Shown in pieces: positions 1 to 9,525 of a stretch of 64,000 nt of DNA (its first letter is position 1; the number at the start of each line of letters is the position of its first letter). Below the pieces are notes generated by a model that ran no database searches, had not been told where the DNA came from, and saw only the letters and a program-made list of their open reading frames with translations. A program made the position numbers and the translations under genes. The DNA lies in the NCBI RefSeq assembly GCF_000021805.1, contig NC_011726.1:3008097-3072096 (forward strand). The letters run 5' to 3'. This DNA comes from Rippkaea orientalis PCC 8801 (lineage in GTDB: Bacteria; Cyanobacteriota; Cyanobacteriia; Cyanobacteriales; Microcystaceae).

Positions 1-373
1 ATGCCCAAAAAACGAGAGTTAAAGTCTTAAAATTTGAAGTTACGACGATTTGTTAAATAGCCACATATAATGAGTGAGCGTACAGATGAACCCCAAAATT
101 ATAGTGTCATGTCCCCCATTTGATTAACAGTTTGTTATGATGTTAGGGAAATACAGAGGAACATTGTTGGCTAAATTATCGTCCCCTATTCCGGTAAGGT
201 GTAAGATAACCAATGCTACAATACCCTAAACTTAATGGACTTAAAGTGCCTAGACTGTCTATAATAAATGGGTTTTACCTAAAATTAATCCGTAATCTTC
301 TCTTACAAACTTCTCAGAGAAGAATAAAACCAATATACATTAAAATTAAACCCTAAGTTTGAGGTTAGCTCCT
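1..373. other. Left-edge region without a clear gene
   Basis: No convincing coding sequence is visible. The first 30 bases form an open frame ending in TAA at 28-30, possibly the 3' tail of a gene cut by the window edge, but nine codons cannot be assigned. A TATAAT box lies at 260-265, about 110 bases before the first Tic22-like start, without a good -35 element. It is at best a candidate promoter for that gene. Confidence 0.4.
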
Positions 374-1135
374 ATGAAATCATTGCTCCGTTGGACAACA
401 ACCCTAGGATTAGTGGGCAGTACCCTACTCCTTTCTTGGTTAAGTCAACCCCTAAAAGTATTAGCCTTACCTGAAGCTGATGTTGTTAAAGTTTTAGAAC
501 AAGTTCCAGTTTTTGCGATTACGGATAAACAAGGTAGTTTGCTAGTGCAAACGGGAAAAAATAATCAGAAAATAACCGGGATTTTTATTAGTCCATCAGA
601 TGCTCAAAAAGTTTTTGAGAATATCAAGAAAAATCAACCCGATCTCGCTAATAATTTAACCATACAAGTTGTTCCTCTGAGCGAAGTTTATAAGTTAGAT
701 AATGCTAATGCCGATAAACCCGATAGACTCAACTTTGCCTATGTTCCTACCCAAATTGAAGTAGAAGCCGCTAAAAAATTACTGACGACCAATGGAGAAG
801 AGTATAAAGGCGGTGTTCCTCTGTATGTTGTGCGCGGAGGAAAAGAACAAGGGTTTCTAACGAGCTCACTAAACAATGAGCAGATTATTCCCTTTTTCTT
901 TGACAAGAAAGAAGTTCAAGGAAGTATTGATCAACTTAAGAAAGACAACCCTGAACTCGGTTCAACCGTCAAGATTGAAGTCGTTCCTTTAGAAATTTTG
1001 ATGGCAACATTAAAACAAAAAGATGATGAAATGTTTAAAAAGATTCGCATCTTTCCTTCCTTAGAAGCGATTGAGTTTATTCAAAAAAATAACTCTACAC
1101 AACCCCAATCTCAACCCAGTCAACCCCCAAAATAA
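374..1135 (+). CDS. Tic22-like family protein (copy 1)
   Basis: This protein of about 254 residues belongs to the Tic22-like family. In cyanobacteria such proteins are exported to the periplasm or lumen and linked to outer-membrane biogenesis; in plastids they act in protein import (family knowledge). The N-terminus is a signal peptide: KSLLRW, a hydrophobic stretch, then cleavage near VLALPEA. The body contains two similar halves, each with an FxI/YxV strand and a Q/K-V-E-V-V-P-L element (VVPLSEVY and VVPLEIL). The ATG at 374 is preferred over an in-frame TTG at 359 because it directly precedes the basic signal-peptide start. A paralogue follows 136 bases downstream. The C-terminus is a Q/P/S-rich tail. 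Family assignment is confident; the exact role is inferred. Confidence 0.8.
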   Translation: MKSLLRWTTTLGLVGSTLLLSWLSQPLKVLALPEADVVKVLEQVPVFAITDKQGSLLVQTGKNNQKITGIFISPSDAQKVFENIKKNQPDLANNLTIQVVPLSEVYKLDNANADKPDRLNFAYVPTQIEVEAAKKLLTTNGEEYKGGVPLYVVRGGKEQGFLTSSLNNEQIIPFFFDKKEVQGSIDQLKKDNPELGSTVKIEVVPLEILMATLKQKDDEMFKKIRIFPSLEAIEFIQKNNSTQPQSQPSQPPK

Positions 1136-1271
1136 TGACTGAGAATAGGAGAGGAAAATCCTTCACTGAATTAGAGTGTAAGTTCATTATTAGGCAATCT
1201 TGATTTAAGCCAGGATTGTCCTAATTTTTAAGAATTGAAAGACCTATAGCCATCAAGATTAGAAAAACAGT

Positions 1272-2018
1272 ATGAAGACCTTAATACGTTGGAGTGTCAC
1301 CCTCGGTTTAGTTGCTAGTACCCTCTTTTCTACTGGGTTAAGTCAACTTCGTCCAGTACTTGCCTTATCAAAAGAAGAGGTGATCAAAGTCCTAAATGCC
1401 ATTCCTGCTTTTATATTAATTGATGACAAAAACTTTCCTCTAGCGGGCAAGATAGACGATAAAACTATCTTCACCAATGTCTTTATGAGTCAGCAAGGGG
1501 CTCAACAATTCTTGGCAAGTTTACAAAAAGAAAAACCCGATCTAGCGAGTAAATATAAAGTCGAGTTAATATCGTTGGGGGGTATCTATCAATTGGCCCA
1601 ACAAAACTCCAATCAATCTCAACGCTATCTCCTACAATATATTCCCAATCAAGCGGAAGTTGAAGCGGCTAAACCTATTTTAAGTGCTAGTGGAAAGCAA
1701 TATGAAGGGGGCGTTCCTTTATATCTAGCCAGAGGGGGACAGCAGCAATCCTATCTAACCATGGAACAAAATGGAGAAACCATTACTCCCGTATTTTTTG
1801 AGAAAAAGACGATACAAGCCATGGTTGATAATGTTACAAAACAGGAACCAAATTTGGCTCCAACTGTTAAAATAGAGGTCGTTCTTTTGGATAATTTAAT
1901 TACCACTTTAGAAGAAAAGAATGACACTTTTATCAAAAGTATTCGCCTATGGCCATCGGAAGAAATGATGGGAATTATTCGCTCAAATCAGTCAAATCAA
2001 GGGAATAAACCTCAATAA
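1272..2018 (+). CDS. Tic22-like family protein (copy 2)
   Basis: This 248-residue protein is a tandem paralogue of the preceding gene. It shares the start pattern MKTLIRW, a signal peptide with cleavage near VLALSKEE, and the same internal landmarks: EVEAAKP, YEGGVPLYLARGG, KIEVVLLDNL. The copies have diverged substantially, so the duplication is old. Like copy 1 it should be exported and act in the periplasm or thylakoid lumen. It ends 23 bases before the prmC start and may be co-transcribed with it. No specialised role for the second copy can be read from the sequence. Confidence 0.8.
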   Translation: MKTLIRWSVTLGLVASTLFSTGLSQLRPVLALSKEEVIKVLNAIPAFILIDDKNFPLAGKIDDKTIFTNVFMSQQGAQQFLASLQKEKPDLASKYKVELISLGGIYQLAQQNSNQSQRYLLQYIPNQAEVEAAKPILSASGKQYEGGVPLYLARGGQQQSYLTMEQNGETITPVFFEKKTIQAMVDNVTKQEPNLAPTVKIEVVLLDNLITTLEEKNDTFIKSIRLWPSEEMMGIIRSNQSNQGNKPQ

Positions 2019-2041
2019 CCTGAGTTAATTCAAAAAATTAG

Positions 2042-2944
2042 ATGGGAATTGTCAATGTATCAGGTCAAGAACTAGCTAAGTGGCGAAATTGGGCAAAAAC
2101 AGAAGCAGTCAACTATCACGTTCCTTCTCAAGAAGTTGACTGGTTATTGCAAGACGTAGCTCAACTAGATGCCCTTTCTTTGCGCTTAGAATCGTTTAAA
2201 GGGCGATCGCCAATTCCTCTGAAATTCTCCCTTTCTGACTTAACCCAATTGTGGGAAAATCGCTTAAAAGATCGCGTCCCGGTGCAATATTTAGTGGGAG
2301 TTACCCCTTGGCGTAATTTTTCCTTGAAAGTTTCGCCTTCAGTCCTCATTCCTCGTCCTGAAACAGAACTGATCATTGATTTTGCCGTCAAAGCGGTAAA
2401 AGACAGTCCAAGAAATGACTTAGCATTAGGCCATTGGGTAGATCTAGGGACGGGCAGTGGTGCGATCGCCTGTGGACTCGCTCAGGCCTTTCCCAAAGCC
2501 ATCATCCATGCGGTAGACTCTAGTGAGGCAGCTTTAGCCATTGCTCAAGAAAATGCTAATAACTTAGGGTTTTCCTCAAGAATTAATTTCTATCAGGGAT
2601 CCTGGTGGACTCCTCTAGAAAGTTTAAAAGGAAAAATTAGTGGAGTCCTGTCTAACCCTCCCTATATTCCCACAAAAATGTTGTCTGCATTAGCTCCAGA
2701 AGTTAGGGATCATGAGCCCTATTTAGCTTTAGATGGAGGAGAAGATGGTTTAGATTCTCTGCGTTATTTGATCAATAGTTCCCCTGATTATCTCTATTCT
2801 GGCGGTATTTGGTTAGTAGAAATGATGGCAGGACAAGGGGAAAAAGTAGCTCAATTATTAACTGATTCTACTGCTTATAAAGACATCAAAATATTATCTG
2901 ATTTAGCAGGAATTGATCGCTTTGCTTTAGCTTATTGTAACTAA
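2042..2944 (+). CDS. prmC: Release factor glutamine methyltransferase PrmC (HemK)
   Basis: PrmC methylates the glutamine of the GGQ motif in peptide-chain release factors RF1 and RF2, using S-adenosylmethionine, in the cytosol. At 300 residues it has normal length. The N-terminal helical domain recognises the release factor. The SAM-binding motif DLGTGSGAIACGLA lies near residues 136-149 and the catalytic signature NPPYIP near residue 205. FSLKVSPSVLIPRPETE, upstream of the SAM fold, is also typical of the family. The gene lies 23 bases downstream of the second Tic22-like gene. Assignment is firm. Confidence 0.95.
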   Translation: MGIVNVSGQELAKWRNWAKTEAVNYHVPSQEVDWLLQDVAQLDALSLRLESFKGRSPIPLKFSLSDLTQLWENRLKDRVPVQYLVGVTPWRNFSLKVSPSVLIPRPETELIIDFAVKAVKDSPRNDLALGHWVDLGTGSGAIACGLAQAFPKAIIHAVDSSEAALAIAQENANNLGFSSRINFYQGSWWTPLESLKGKISGVLSNPPYIPTKMLSALAPEVRDHEPYLALDGGEDGLDSLRYLINSSPDYLYSGGIWLVEMMAGQGEKVAQLLTDSTAYKDIKILSDLAGIDRFALAYCN

Positions 2945-3163
2945 TATTACTAAATAAACAATATCTCAAGTGGGCAATGTTCAACCGACTGTTTTTAGTT
3001 CATTATCAAATATGAACTTTTGAGTAAAAGTAAAGAGAAATTAATATTTTATTGCCATTTCTAAGATCCTGCTTTATGATGAAATCATTTACAGACTCTT
3101 AAAGTTAGGAATTAGGTGGGCAGAAATTGAGATAAATTTTTTGTAAAATGCAGGTGAGTTATA

Positions 3164-3511
3164 ATGACCCAAGAAGCATTAATAAAATTAGCGTTGATTA
3201 CTTTATTAGTGGGTATTGGAATTGGGGTTTTATTTGTTATATTAATTAAACTACAACGACGCAATACAGTAATTAATAGTTTAGTCAATCCGCAAAATAT
3301 TGTCGGTTTAATGGGAACTGTTGACCTTCCTTTTAACCAGAATAGTAAGGGTAAAGTCAGGGTGATTCATCAAGGATCGACGCTCATATTTACCGCTTTA
3401 AGTCACTTTTCCCATGAATTTAAAGTCGGAGAAAAAGTTTTAATTATCGAAATTCAAGGAACAAAAGTCTGGGTGATTCCCGAAACTGAACTGAAACATT
3501 TTAACGATTAA
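3164..3511 (+). CDS. NfeD-like small membrane protein
   Basis: This 115-residue protein has one N-terminal transmembrane helix (about residues 5-30, LALITLLVGIGIGVLF) followed by a compact beta-rich domain of the NfeD OB-fold type: VGLMGTVDLPF, GKVRVIHQG, FKVGEKVLIIEIQGTKVWV. NfeD-domain proteins accompany flotillins and are thought to assist membrane microdomain assembly. Here the gene sits 18 bases upstream of a flotillin-like gene, followed by a second one, which supports the call. Membrane-anchored with the OB fold probably cytosolic. Similarity is limited by the small size, so family confidence is moderate to good. Confidence 0.7.
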   Translation: MTQEALIKLALITLLVGIGIGVLFVILIKLQRRNTVINSLVNPQNIVGLMGTVDLPFNQNSKGKVRVIHQGSTLIFTALSHFSHEFKVGEKVLIIEIQGTKVWVIPETELKHFND

Positions 3512-3529
3512 TTGTCAGGAGAACTAACC

Positions 3530-4882
3530 ATGAAATCTCAACTATCCCCAAACAATCAGCAATTCATCGCTCAAATTCCTGCCAACAATACTTATCCATC
3601 GGTAGATACTAATAAATCCACAGAATCTCCGCTAGGGGTGATTGCTCTCCCCCTATCTTTATTAATTTTTGGGTCAATTTTATCGGTGTGGTTTATTAAA
3701 TCCTTCTTATGTATTTGTAAACCCAATGAAGTCGTTATTTTATGTGGACGAAAACGAAAAACTAAAAGCGGACAAGAAATTGGTTATAGAGTTTTAACAG
3801 GAGGAAGAGCCATTCGTATTCCTATTATTGAAACCGTCAAGCGCATTGATGTAACAACAACTCCTATTAGAGTTGAGATAAAACAAGCCTATTCTAAGGG
3901 AGGAACACCCTTAAATATCCAGGCGATCGCTAATGTTAAAGTCTCTAGTAATTCCGATATTGTGGGTAATGCCATTGAACGATTTTTAGACCGCGATCGC
4001 TCAGAAATTATCCGAGTCTCTAAAGAAACCCTAGAAGGAAATTTACGCGCCGTTGTTGCCACTTTAACCCCCGAACAAGTCAACGAAGATCGCCTTAAAT
4101 TTGCCGAAGGAATTGCTTCAGATATTGCCAGAGACTTTATGAAATTGGGGCTAGAAATTGATACCCTAAAAATTCAAAATGTCTCAGATAATGTTGATTA
4201 TTTAAACTCCTTAAGTCGAGAACAGATTGCCTTAATTATTCGAGATGCAGAGATTGCTGAATCCGATGCACTGAGTGAAGCAGAATTAATTGAAGCGGAA
4301 TGTGAAGAACAAGCAAAAGTTGCACAAACCCAGGATCAAATTATTGTTTTAGAGCAAGAAAATGACTTAAGGAAAATCAAAGCAAAACTCGAACAAACGG
4401 CAAAATCAGAAGAAGAAATTACCCTAGCAGCCGCTAAAGAGAAACAGGCTCAATTACAACATAAATTACAAGAAGTCAGAGCAGAGTTAGAACGTCTACG
4501 CCTTCAAGCGGATCAAGTTTTACCCGCGCAAGCACAACGGGAAGCCTCCTATTTAAAAGCCAGAGGAGAAGCTGCTATTTATGAAGAAAATGCCAAAGCA
4601 GCAGCGATTGTTAATGATATGTTATCAAAAGTCTGGGAAGAAACGGGAACAGATGCTGCCGAGTTTTTCTTAATTGAACAACTCGAACAAGTGTTAACTG
4701 AAGCAGTGAAAATTCCCACTAAACTCCAATTAAAGCAAGTTAATATCATTGATAACGGTGATGGAAAATCCATCTCCACCTTACTCAATGTTTACCTAGA
4801 AATTATTGGACAATTTCTAGAAACGGTTTCTCATACTATTGGGATTGATGTGGTAGGAACATTAACTCATAAAGCTAAGTAA
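3530..4882 (+). CDS. Flotillin-like SPFH domain protein (copy 1)
   Basis: This is a flotillin-type membrane scaffold of about 450 residues. After a hydrophilic N-terminus there is one membrane segment (LPLSLLIFGSILSVWF), then an SPFH/Band-7 domain beginning CKPNEVVILCGRKRK. A long charged coiled coil rich in A, E, K and Q covers roughly residues 240-370, ending in the flotillin-type KARGEAAIYEENAKAAAI stretch. ATG 3530 is chosen over an upstream in-frame TTG because AGGAG at 3517-3521 sits at proper spacing. Flotillins oligomerise on the inner face of membranes and organise lipid microdomains (family knowledge). It is the middle gene of an NfeD-flotillin-flotillin operon. Confidence 0.85.
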   Translation: MKSQLSPNNQQFIAQIPANNTYPSVDTNKSTESPLGVIALPLSLLIFGSILSVWFIKSFLCICKPNEVVILCGRKRKTKSGQEIGYRVLTGGRAIRIPIIETVKRIDVTTTPIRVEIKQAYSKGGTPLNIQAIANVKVSSNSDIVGNAIERFLDRDRSEIIRVSKETLEGNLRAVVATLTPEQVNEDRLKFAEGIASDIARDFMKLGLEIDTLKIQNVSDNVDYLNSLSREQIALIIRDAEIAESDALSEAELIEAECEEQAKVAQTQDQIIVLEQENDLRKIKAKLEQTAKSEEEITLAAAKEKQAQLQHKLQEVRAELERLRLQADQVLPAQAQREASYLKARGEAAIYEENAKAAAIVNDMLSKVWEETGTDAAEFFLIEQLEQVLTEAVKIPTKLQLKQVNIIDNGDGKSISTLLNVYLEIIGQFLETVSHTIGIDVVGTLTHKAK

Positions 4883-4921
4883 TCTTGATCTCAATCAATA
4901 GGCAATAACTAGGAGAAAAAA

Positions 4922-6187
4922 ATGGAACTTTTAGCGTTTTTACTCGGAATTTTTGGATTAGGAACGGGTGCGAGTTTATTAGTCATACGCAATCATTACT
5001 ATATCTGTCAACCCAGTGAAGTTTTAATTTTTGCCGGAAGTCAACAAAAAAAATCAACAGGAGAAATGGCGGGATATCGGTTAGTTAAAGGCGGCAGTAG
5101 TATTCGACTTCCTTTAATAGAAGAAGTCTTCCGAATGGACTTAACTAATATGATCATTGATCTGAAGGTTGTTAATGCCTATGCTAAAGGAGGCGTTCCT
5201 TTAACCGTTGCCGGAGTTGCTAACATTAAAATAGCGGGAGAAGAACCTATTATTCACAATGCTATTGAGCGTTTATTGGGTAAAAAAAGAACCGAAATCG
5301 AAGAATTAGCCAAAGAAACCTTAGAAGGGAATTTACGGGGGGTTCTCTCTAGTCTAACGCCAGAACAAGCTAATGCTGATCAACTTGCCTTTGCTAAAAC
5401 ATTATTAGAAGAAGCCGAAGATGATTTAGAAAAATTAGGATTGGTATTAGATAGCCTTCAGATTCAAACCATATCAGATAATGTATGCTATTTAGATTCC
5501 ATTGGACGTAAGCAACAAGCTGAACTATTTAGGGATGCGAGAATTGCTGAAGCAAAAGCCAAGGCTGAGTCAATAATTAAAAATTCAGCTAATATGAGAA
5601 CCACCGCTTTACGACGTATTCAAAGAGATTTAGAAATTGCCAAAGCTGATGCCGAAAAACGGGTAAGAGATACCCAAACAAAAAGAACTGCCATGATCGC
5701 TGAAGTTGAATCCGTCGTCATGGCAGAATTAGCTAAATTCCAGGCGGAAGTTGGCGTTCAAACTGCCAGAATTAAACAAGTTGAACAACAATTACAAGCT
5801 GAAGTTATTGCCCCTGCTGAAGCAGAATGTCAAGAAAAAATTGCTCAAGCTAAAGGAGAATCTGCTAAAATAATCGAGGATGGAAAAGCTCAAGCAGAAG
5901 GAGCAAAACAGTTAGCTTTATCGTGGAAAACTGCTGGCATTAATGCTAAAGAAATATTTTTGTTTCAAAAACTTGAGGTACTTCTGCAATTAATAGCCGA
6001 AAGTGTGCCAGAAATTGCCATAGAAAATGTAACAGTGATTGATAGCAAACAAGGATCAAGTATTCCTAAATTAGCAGCATTTATGGAACAATTAAAACAA
6101 ACAACAGGGGTAGACGTTGCTAAAATTGCTGGAAAATTAGGATTAGAAAAAACAATAGACTATGACCAATTAGATGAAAATAAATAG
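4922..6187 (+). CDS. Flotillin-like SPFH domain protein (copy 2)
   Basis: This 421-residue paralogue of the preceding gene starts 39 bases after it, behind an AGGAG site. The membrane anchor is at the extreme N-terminus (FLLGIFGLGTGASLLVI), followed by CQPSEVLIFAGSQQKK, an SPFH domain and an alanine/glutamate-rich coiled coil (residues about 210-340). Shared landmarks with copy 1 are KETLEGNLR, LTPEQ and DSLQIQTISDNVCYLDS. The pair may form hetero-oligomers, as eukaryotic flotillin-1/2 do; this is inference. An imperfect terminator-like hairpin follows at 6251-6283. Confidence 0.85.
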   Translation: MELLAFLLGIFGLGTGASLLVIRNHYYICQPSEVLIFAGSQQKKSTGEMAGYRLVKGGSSIRLPLIEEVFRMDLTNMIIDLKVVNAYAKGGVPLTVAGVANIKIAGEEPIIHNAIERLLGKKRTEIEELAKETLEGNLRGVLSSLTPEQANADQLAFAKTLLEEAEDDLEKLGLVLDSLQIQTISDNVCYLDSIGRKQQAELFRDARIAEAKAKAESIIKNSANMRTTALRRIQRDLEIAKADAEKRVRDTQTKRTAMIAEVESVVMAELAKFQAEVGVQTARIKQVEQQLQAEVIAPAEAECQEKIAQAKGESAKIIEDGKAQAEGAKQLALSWKTAGINAKEIFLFQKLEVLLQLIAESVPEIAIENVTVIDSKQGSSIPKLAAFMEQLKQTTGVDVAKIAGKLGLEKTIDYDQLDENK

Positions 6188-6250
6188 ATTTGACCTTCAA
6201 ACCCTAATTAACGTAATTTCAGGAGAAGTACCCAACTATAAATTTAACTT

Positions 6251-6283
6251 CAGTAGGGGTTTAATACTATTAAGCCCCTGCTG
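6251..6283. terminator. Hairpin between convergent flotillin and hydrolase genes
   Basis: An imperfect inverted repeat (CAGTAGGGGTTTAAT with ATTAAGCCCCTGCTG) lies between the ends of the flotillin gene and the convergent hydrolase gene. It is positioned to serve both strands. No long T-run is attached, so termination is inferred. Confidence 0.5.
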
Positions 6284-6297
6284 ACTTCTGACTTCAT

Positions 6298-7146
6298 TCA
6301 ACTCCCTAAAAAATCTCGAACAGTTGCTAAATAAGTGGATTCATCTTCTAACATGGGAAAATGAGCAGTTTTAGGAATCGATACATAATTAATATTCTTA
6401 TTTAATTCGGCGGCAATACGTCCCATTTCTGCGGGAATAATAATATCTTTCTCCCCAGAAATAAGTAAAGTTGGCACAGCAATCTCAGCAAATTTTTGGG
6501 GCATAGTTTCTACCGCTTTTTTGCTAACGGATGTATAAATTGTTCCTAACGCGGCTTCATAATCAGCGATAATAAAATCTTCTAAAAAGGCGACTCTGTC
6601 TATTTTACTAATGGGACGATGGAGAAACCTCGCCATAAATAATTGATCCGCAAACGGAACCTTTAAAAACCAAGGATAGCGAAACTTCACCACATAGCCA
6701 CCAAAACGATGAAAAGCAGTAAAAGCCCTCTCATCATACTCAAAAATCCCATTACAAGTCAAAATCACCCGTTCTACCCGTTCAGGATACATTGTCGTAA
6801 ATAAGGTCGCAACAGAAGCCCCCATGGAGTGACTCTGAATATACGTCCTCTCAATGTTTAAAGCGTCCAGAAGCCCCCTCAAATCCTCGGCATATTCTTC
6901 AAGGTCATAACTCAAATTCACAGGAATTTCGGGCAATTTAGAGCGACCAAACCCGCGCAAATCATATAACAAACAATTATACCTATCCGACAACGCTTGG
7001 GCTGTTTTTCGCCAATAACGGGTTGAGCCTGCCCAACCATGGATAAATACCATGATCGGTTTACTTTCCTTTTCCCTTGGTTGCCCTATCCATTCGTAAT
7101 AATGTTCAACACCACGAACGTTGATTTTCCCAGACGTTTGAGCCAT
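6298..7146 (-). CDS. Alpha/beta-fold hydrolase
   Basis: This 282-residue alpha/beta hydrolase has an oxyanion motif FIHGWAGSTRYW near residue 34 and the nucleophile elbow QSHSMGAS. A candidate acid is in ISGEKDIIIP and the catalytic histidine in KTAHFPMLED near the C-terminus. The nucleophile elbow reads S-H-S-M-G rather than the usual G-x-S-x-G. Substrate cannot be deduced. The ATG at 7146 is followed by MAQTSGKINVRG, typical of cyanobacterial members. It lies 52 bases downstream of clpX on the same strand and could be read through from it. Confidence 0.85.
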   Translation of the reverse strand: MAQTSGKINVRGVEHYYEWIGQPREKESKPIMVFIHGWAGSTRYWRKTAQALSDRYNCLLYDLRGFGRSKLPEIPVNLSYDLEEYAEDLRGLLDALNIERTYIQSHSMGASVATLFTTMYPERVERVILTCNGIFEYDERAFTAFHRFGGYVVKFRYPWFLKVPFADQLFMARFLHRPISKIDRVAFLEDFIIADYEAALGTIYTSVSKKAVETMPQKFAEIAVPTLLISGEKDIIIPAEMGRIAAELNKNINYVSIPKTAHFPMLEDESTYLATVRDFLGS

Positions 7147-7198
7147 CAGATAAAGTTCATTATAAAGGTTGAATTTTTATTTCTCTAATGTGTCCCGA

Positions 7199-8545
7199 TT
7201 AAGCTGACTCTGGAGTGGGTAAAGAAGACGGATGAACCAATAAATCGGCCGTCGATCGCTGTTCTACCATTTCCTTAGTAATTAAGCAACGCTGTACATC
7301 TTTACGCGAGGGTAATTCATACATGACATCTAACATCAATTCTTCTACAATGCCCCGCAACGCCCTCGCCCCAGTCTTACGACGATAAGCTTCTTGTGCG
7401 ATCGCCCTTACAGCATCTTTATTAAACTCTAATTGAACATTGTCCATTTTTAAGAGTTTTTGATATTGTTTCACCAAAGCGTTACGCGGTTGGGTCAAAA
7501 TGGCAATCAATGTCTCTTCATCCAAGGGTTCTAAGGAGGCCATAACAGGAATCCGTCCGACAAATTCGGGAATCATGCCAAATTTGACTAGATCGTCTGG
7601 CTCTGCCTGTTGCATCAAATCAGCAGCCCGTTTTTCTTTAGATTGGTTTGTATCTCCAGGACGAATAAAGCCCATCGACTTTTTACCCCGTCGTTGTTCA
7701 ATCACCTTATCTAAGCCGACAAACGCCCCACCACAAATAAACAGAATATTACTCGTATCGATTTGAATACAATCTTGATAGGGGTGTTTGCGTCCACCTT
7801 GGGGGGGAACATTGGCAATAGTCCCCTCTAACATCTTCAATAAAGCTTGTTGTACCCCTTCCCCAGATACATCCCGGGTAATGGAGGGATTTTCGCTTTT
7901 ACGCGCAATTTTATCGATTTCGTCGATGTAAATAATCCCCCGTTGTGCCTCTTCTACATCTAAGTCCGCTACTTGTAACAGCCGTAAGAGAATATTCTCT
8001 ACGTCCTCTCCGACATACCCCGCTTCTGTTAGGGTTGTGGCATCGGCTACCGCAAAGGGAACATCCAGAATTTGGGCTAGAGTTTGCGCTAATAGGGTTT
8101 TTCCTGACCCCGTGGGACCCATGAGCAGAATATTGGATTTTTGCAGTTCAATATGGTCTTCTGAGGTTTCTTCCCCTGGTTTAGAAGCAAGACTGAGGCG
8201 TTTGTAATGATTATAAACCGCAACGGAGAGGACTTTTTTGGCCTCGTCTTGACCGATGACATATTCATCGAGGTACTTTTTAATTTCCCTTGGTTTGGGA
8301 ATTTGATTAAAGGATAGTCGTTCTCGACTTGGACGGCGTTTAGGACGACTATCGTCGGGTTTAGGCGAACCTCCTCCGGCTACGGCGGCTGCCGGAGCAT
8401 CCATCAGTTCTTCATCTAAAATCTCGTTACAGAGCTCAACACATTCATCGCAGATGTAGACTCCTGGACCAGCGATTAATTTTCGCACCTGCTCCTGGGA
8501 TTTGCCGCAAAATGAACATTTTAGGTGGGAGTCGTATTTAGACAT
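7199..8545 (-). CDS. clpX: ClpX, ATP-dependent unfoldase of ClpXP
   Basis: This 448-residue AAA+ unfoldase feeds substrates to ClpP. The N-terminal zinc-binding domain shows CSFCGK followed by CDECVELC. Walker A is GPTGSGKT and Walker [11 protein letters not shown]. The sensor/arginine region and the ClpP-contacting loop precede a C-terminal domain with [14 protein letters not shown] proline/glycine/alanine-rich linker follows the zinc domain. The gene follows clpP by 12 bases, in the order tig-clpP-clpX that is conserved in cyanobacteria. Full length, no anomalies. Confidence 0.98.
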
Positions 8546-8557
8546 AAGCGCTTAGGT

Positions 8558-9184
8558 TTAGTTGAGTGAGGTAACTGGGACGGTGGAATCAGACAAATGA
8601 GGTCGGGAAATAACTTTATCAATTAAACCGTATTCTTTGGCTTCTTGGGCTGACATAAAAAAGTCTCGCTCCGTATCCTCGGCAATGGTGTCAAAAGGCT
8701 GTCCTGTATGACTGGCTAACATTTCATTTAACCGCCGCTTGATATAGAGGATTTCTTTGGCTTGAATTTCAATTTCTACGGCTTGTCCTTGGGCTCCACC
8801 GAGGGGTTGGTGAATCATAATGCGCGAACTCGGTAAGGCCATCCGTTTGCCGGGGGCTCCCCCGCACAATAGAAAGGCTCCCATACTCGCAGCTAAGCCA
8901 AAACAGATAGTTGCCACGTCAGGGCGAATTTGCTGCATGGTATCGTAGATGGCTAGGCCAGCGTAAACCGAGCCTCCTGGGGAGTTAATGTAGAGTTGAA
9001 TGTCTTTTTCTGGGTCTTCCGCGTCGAGAAAGAGTAATTGGGCAACAATAGAATCCGCAACTTGATCGTCAACGGGGGTTCCTAAAAAGACAATCCGCTC
9101 CCGTAGCAGTCTCGAATAGATATCAAATGCTCTTTCTCCTACCCCAGACTGTTCTACCACCATGGGGACAACATTTTGACTCAT
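8558..9184 (-). CDS. clpP: ClpP, proteolytic subunit of ATP-dependent Clp protease
   Basis: This serine peptidase forms the tetradecameric Clp chamber. The catalytic serine lies in [11 protein letters not shown], the histidine in [10 protein letters not shown] and the aspartate around TERDFFMSA. The start at 9184 ([12 protein letters not shown]) gives about 208 residues and fits the family. An in-frame upstream ATG at 9247 would add 21 residues unlike known ClpP N-termini. Cyanobacteria carry several clpP paralogues; this one is coupled to clpX, so it is probably the ClpX partner subunit. Confidence 0.95.
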   Translation of the reverse strand: MSQNVVPMVVEQSGVGERAFDIYSRLLRERIVFLGTPVDDQVADSIVAQLLFLDAEDPEKDIQLYINSPGGSVYAGLAIYDTMQQIRPDVATICFGLAASMGAFLLCGGAPGKRMALPSSRIMIHQPLGGAQGQAVEIEIQAKEILYIKRRLNEMLASHTGQPFDTIAEDTERDFFMSAQEAKEYGLIDKVISRPHLSDSTVPVTSLN

Positions 9185-9435
9185 GGAGTAAATCTCGGAT
9201 GAGCGTTGGTTGTAAATAGAATAATCGAGCGATCGCGATTCAATCATAGCCTTTTTGAATTGTTAGGGGATAATTTTTCAGATAATGACTTATTAGAGTT
9301 TTTGAGTGCATCTATTTGTAGCTTACCCAGCATTGAGCAACCTATTCATATCCTCTGTCCTTATTATGCCTCAACTCTGGAAAAAGTGGAGAATTGGAGC
9401 TACCACAGAAGAATCCTAGGGACGGGTTTGGTGGG

Positions 9436-9525
9436 TCGGGAGTCAGAAGTCAGAAGTCAGAAGTGAAAATTATCTCCCCCCCACTCCCACTCCCCCACTC
9501 CCCCCACTCCCACTCCCCCACTCCC
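9436..9525. repeat. Heptameric and C-rich low-complexity repeats
   Basis: Between clpP and tig lies a run of the heptamer AGAAGTC (9436-9463) followed by a C-rich CCCCCACTCC tract (9477-9525). Similar tracts occur at 27160-27226 and 30695-30785. Such heptameric repeats are common in cyanobacterial intergenic DNA. No function can be assigned. Confidence 0.75.
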
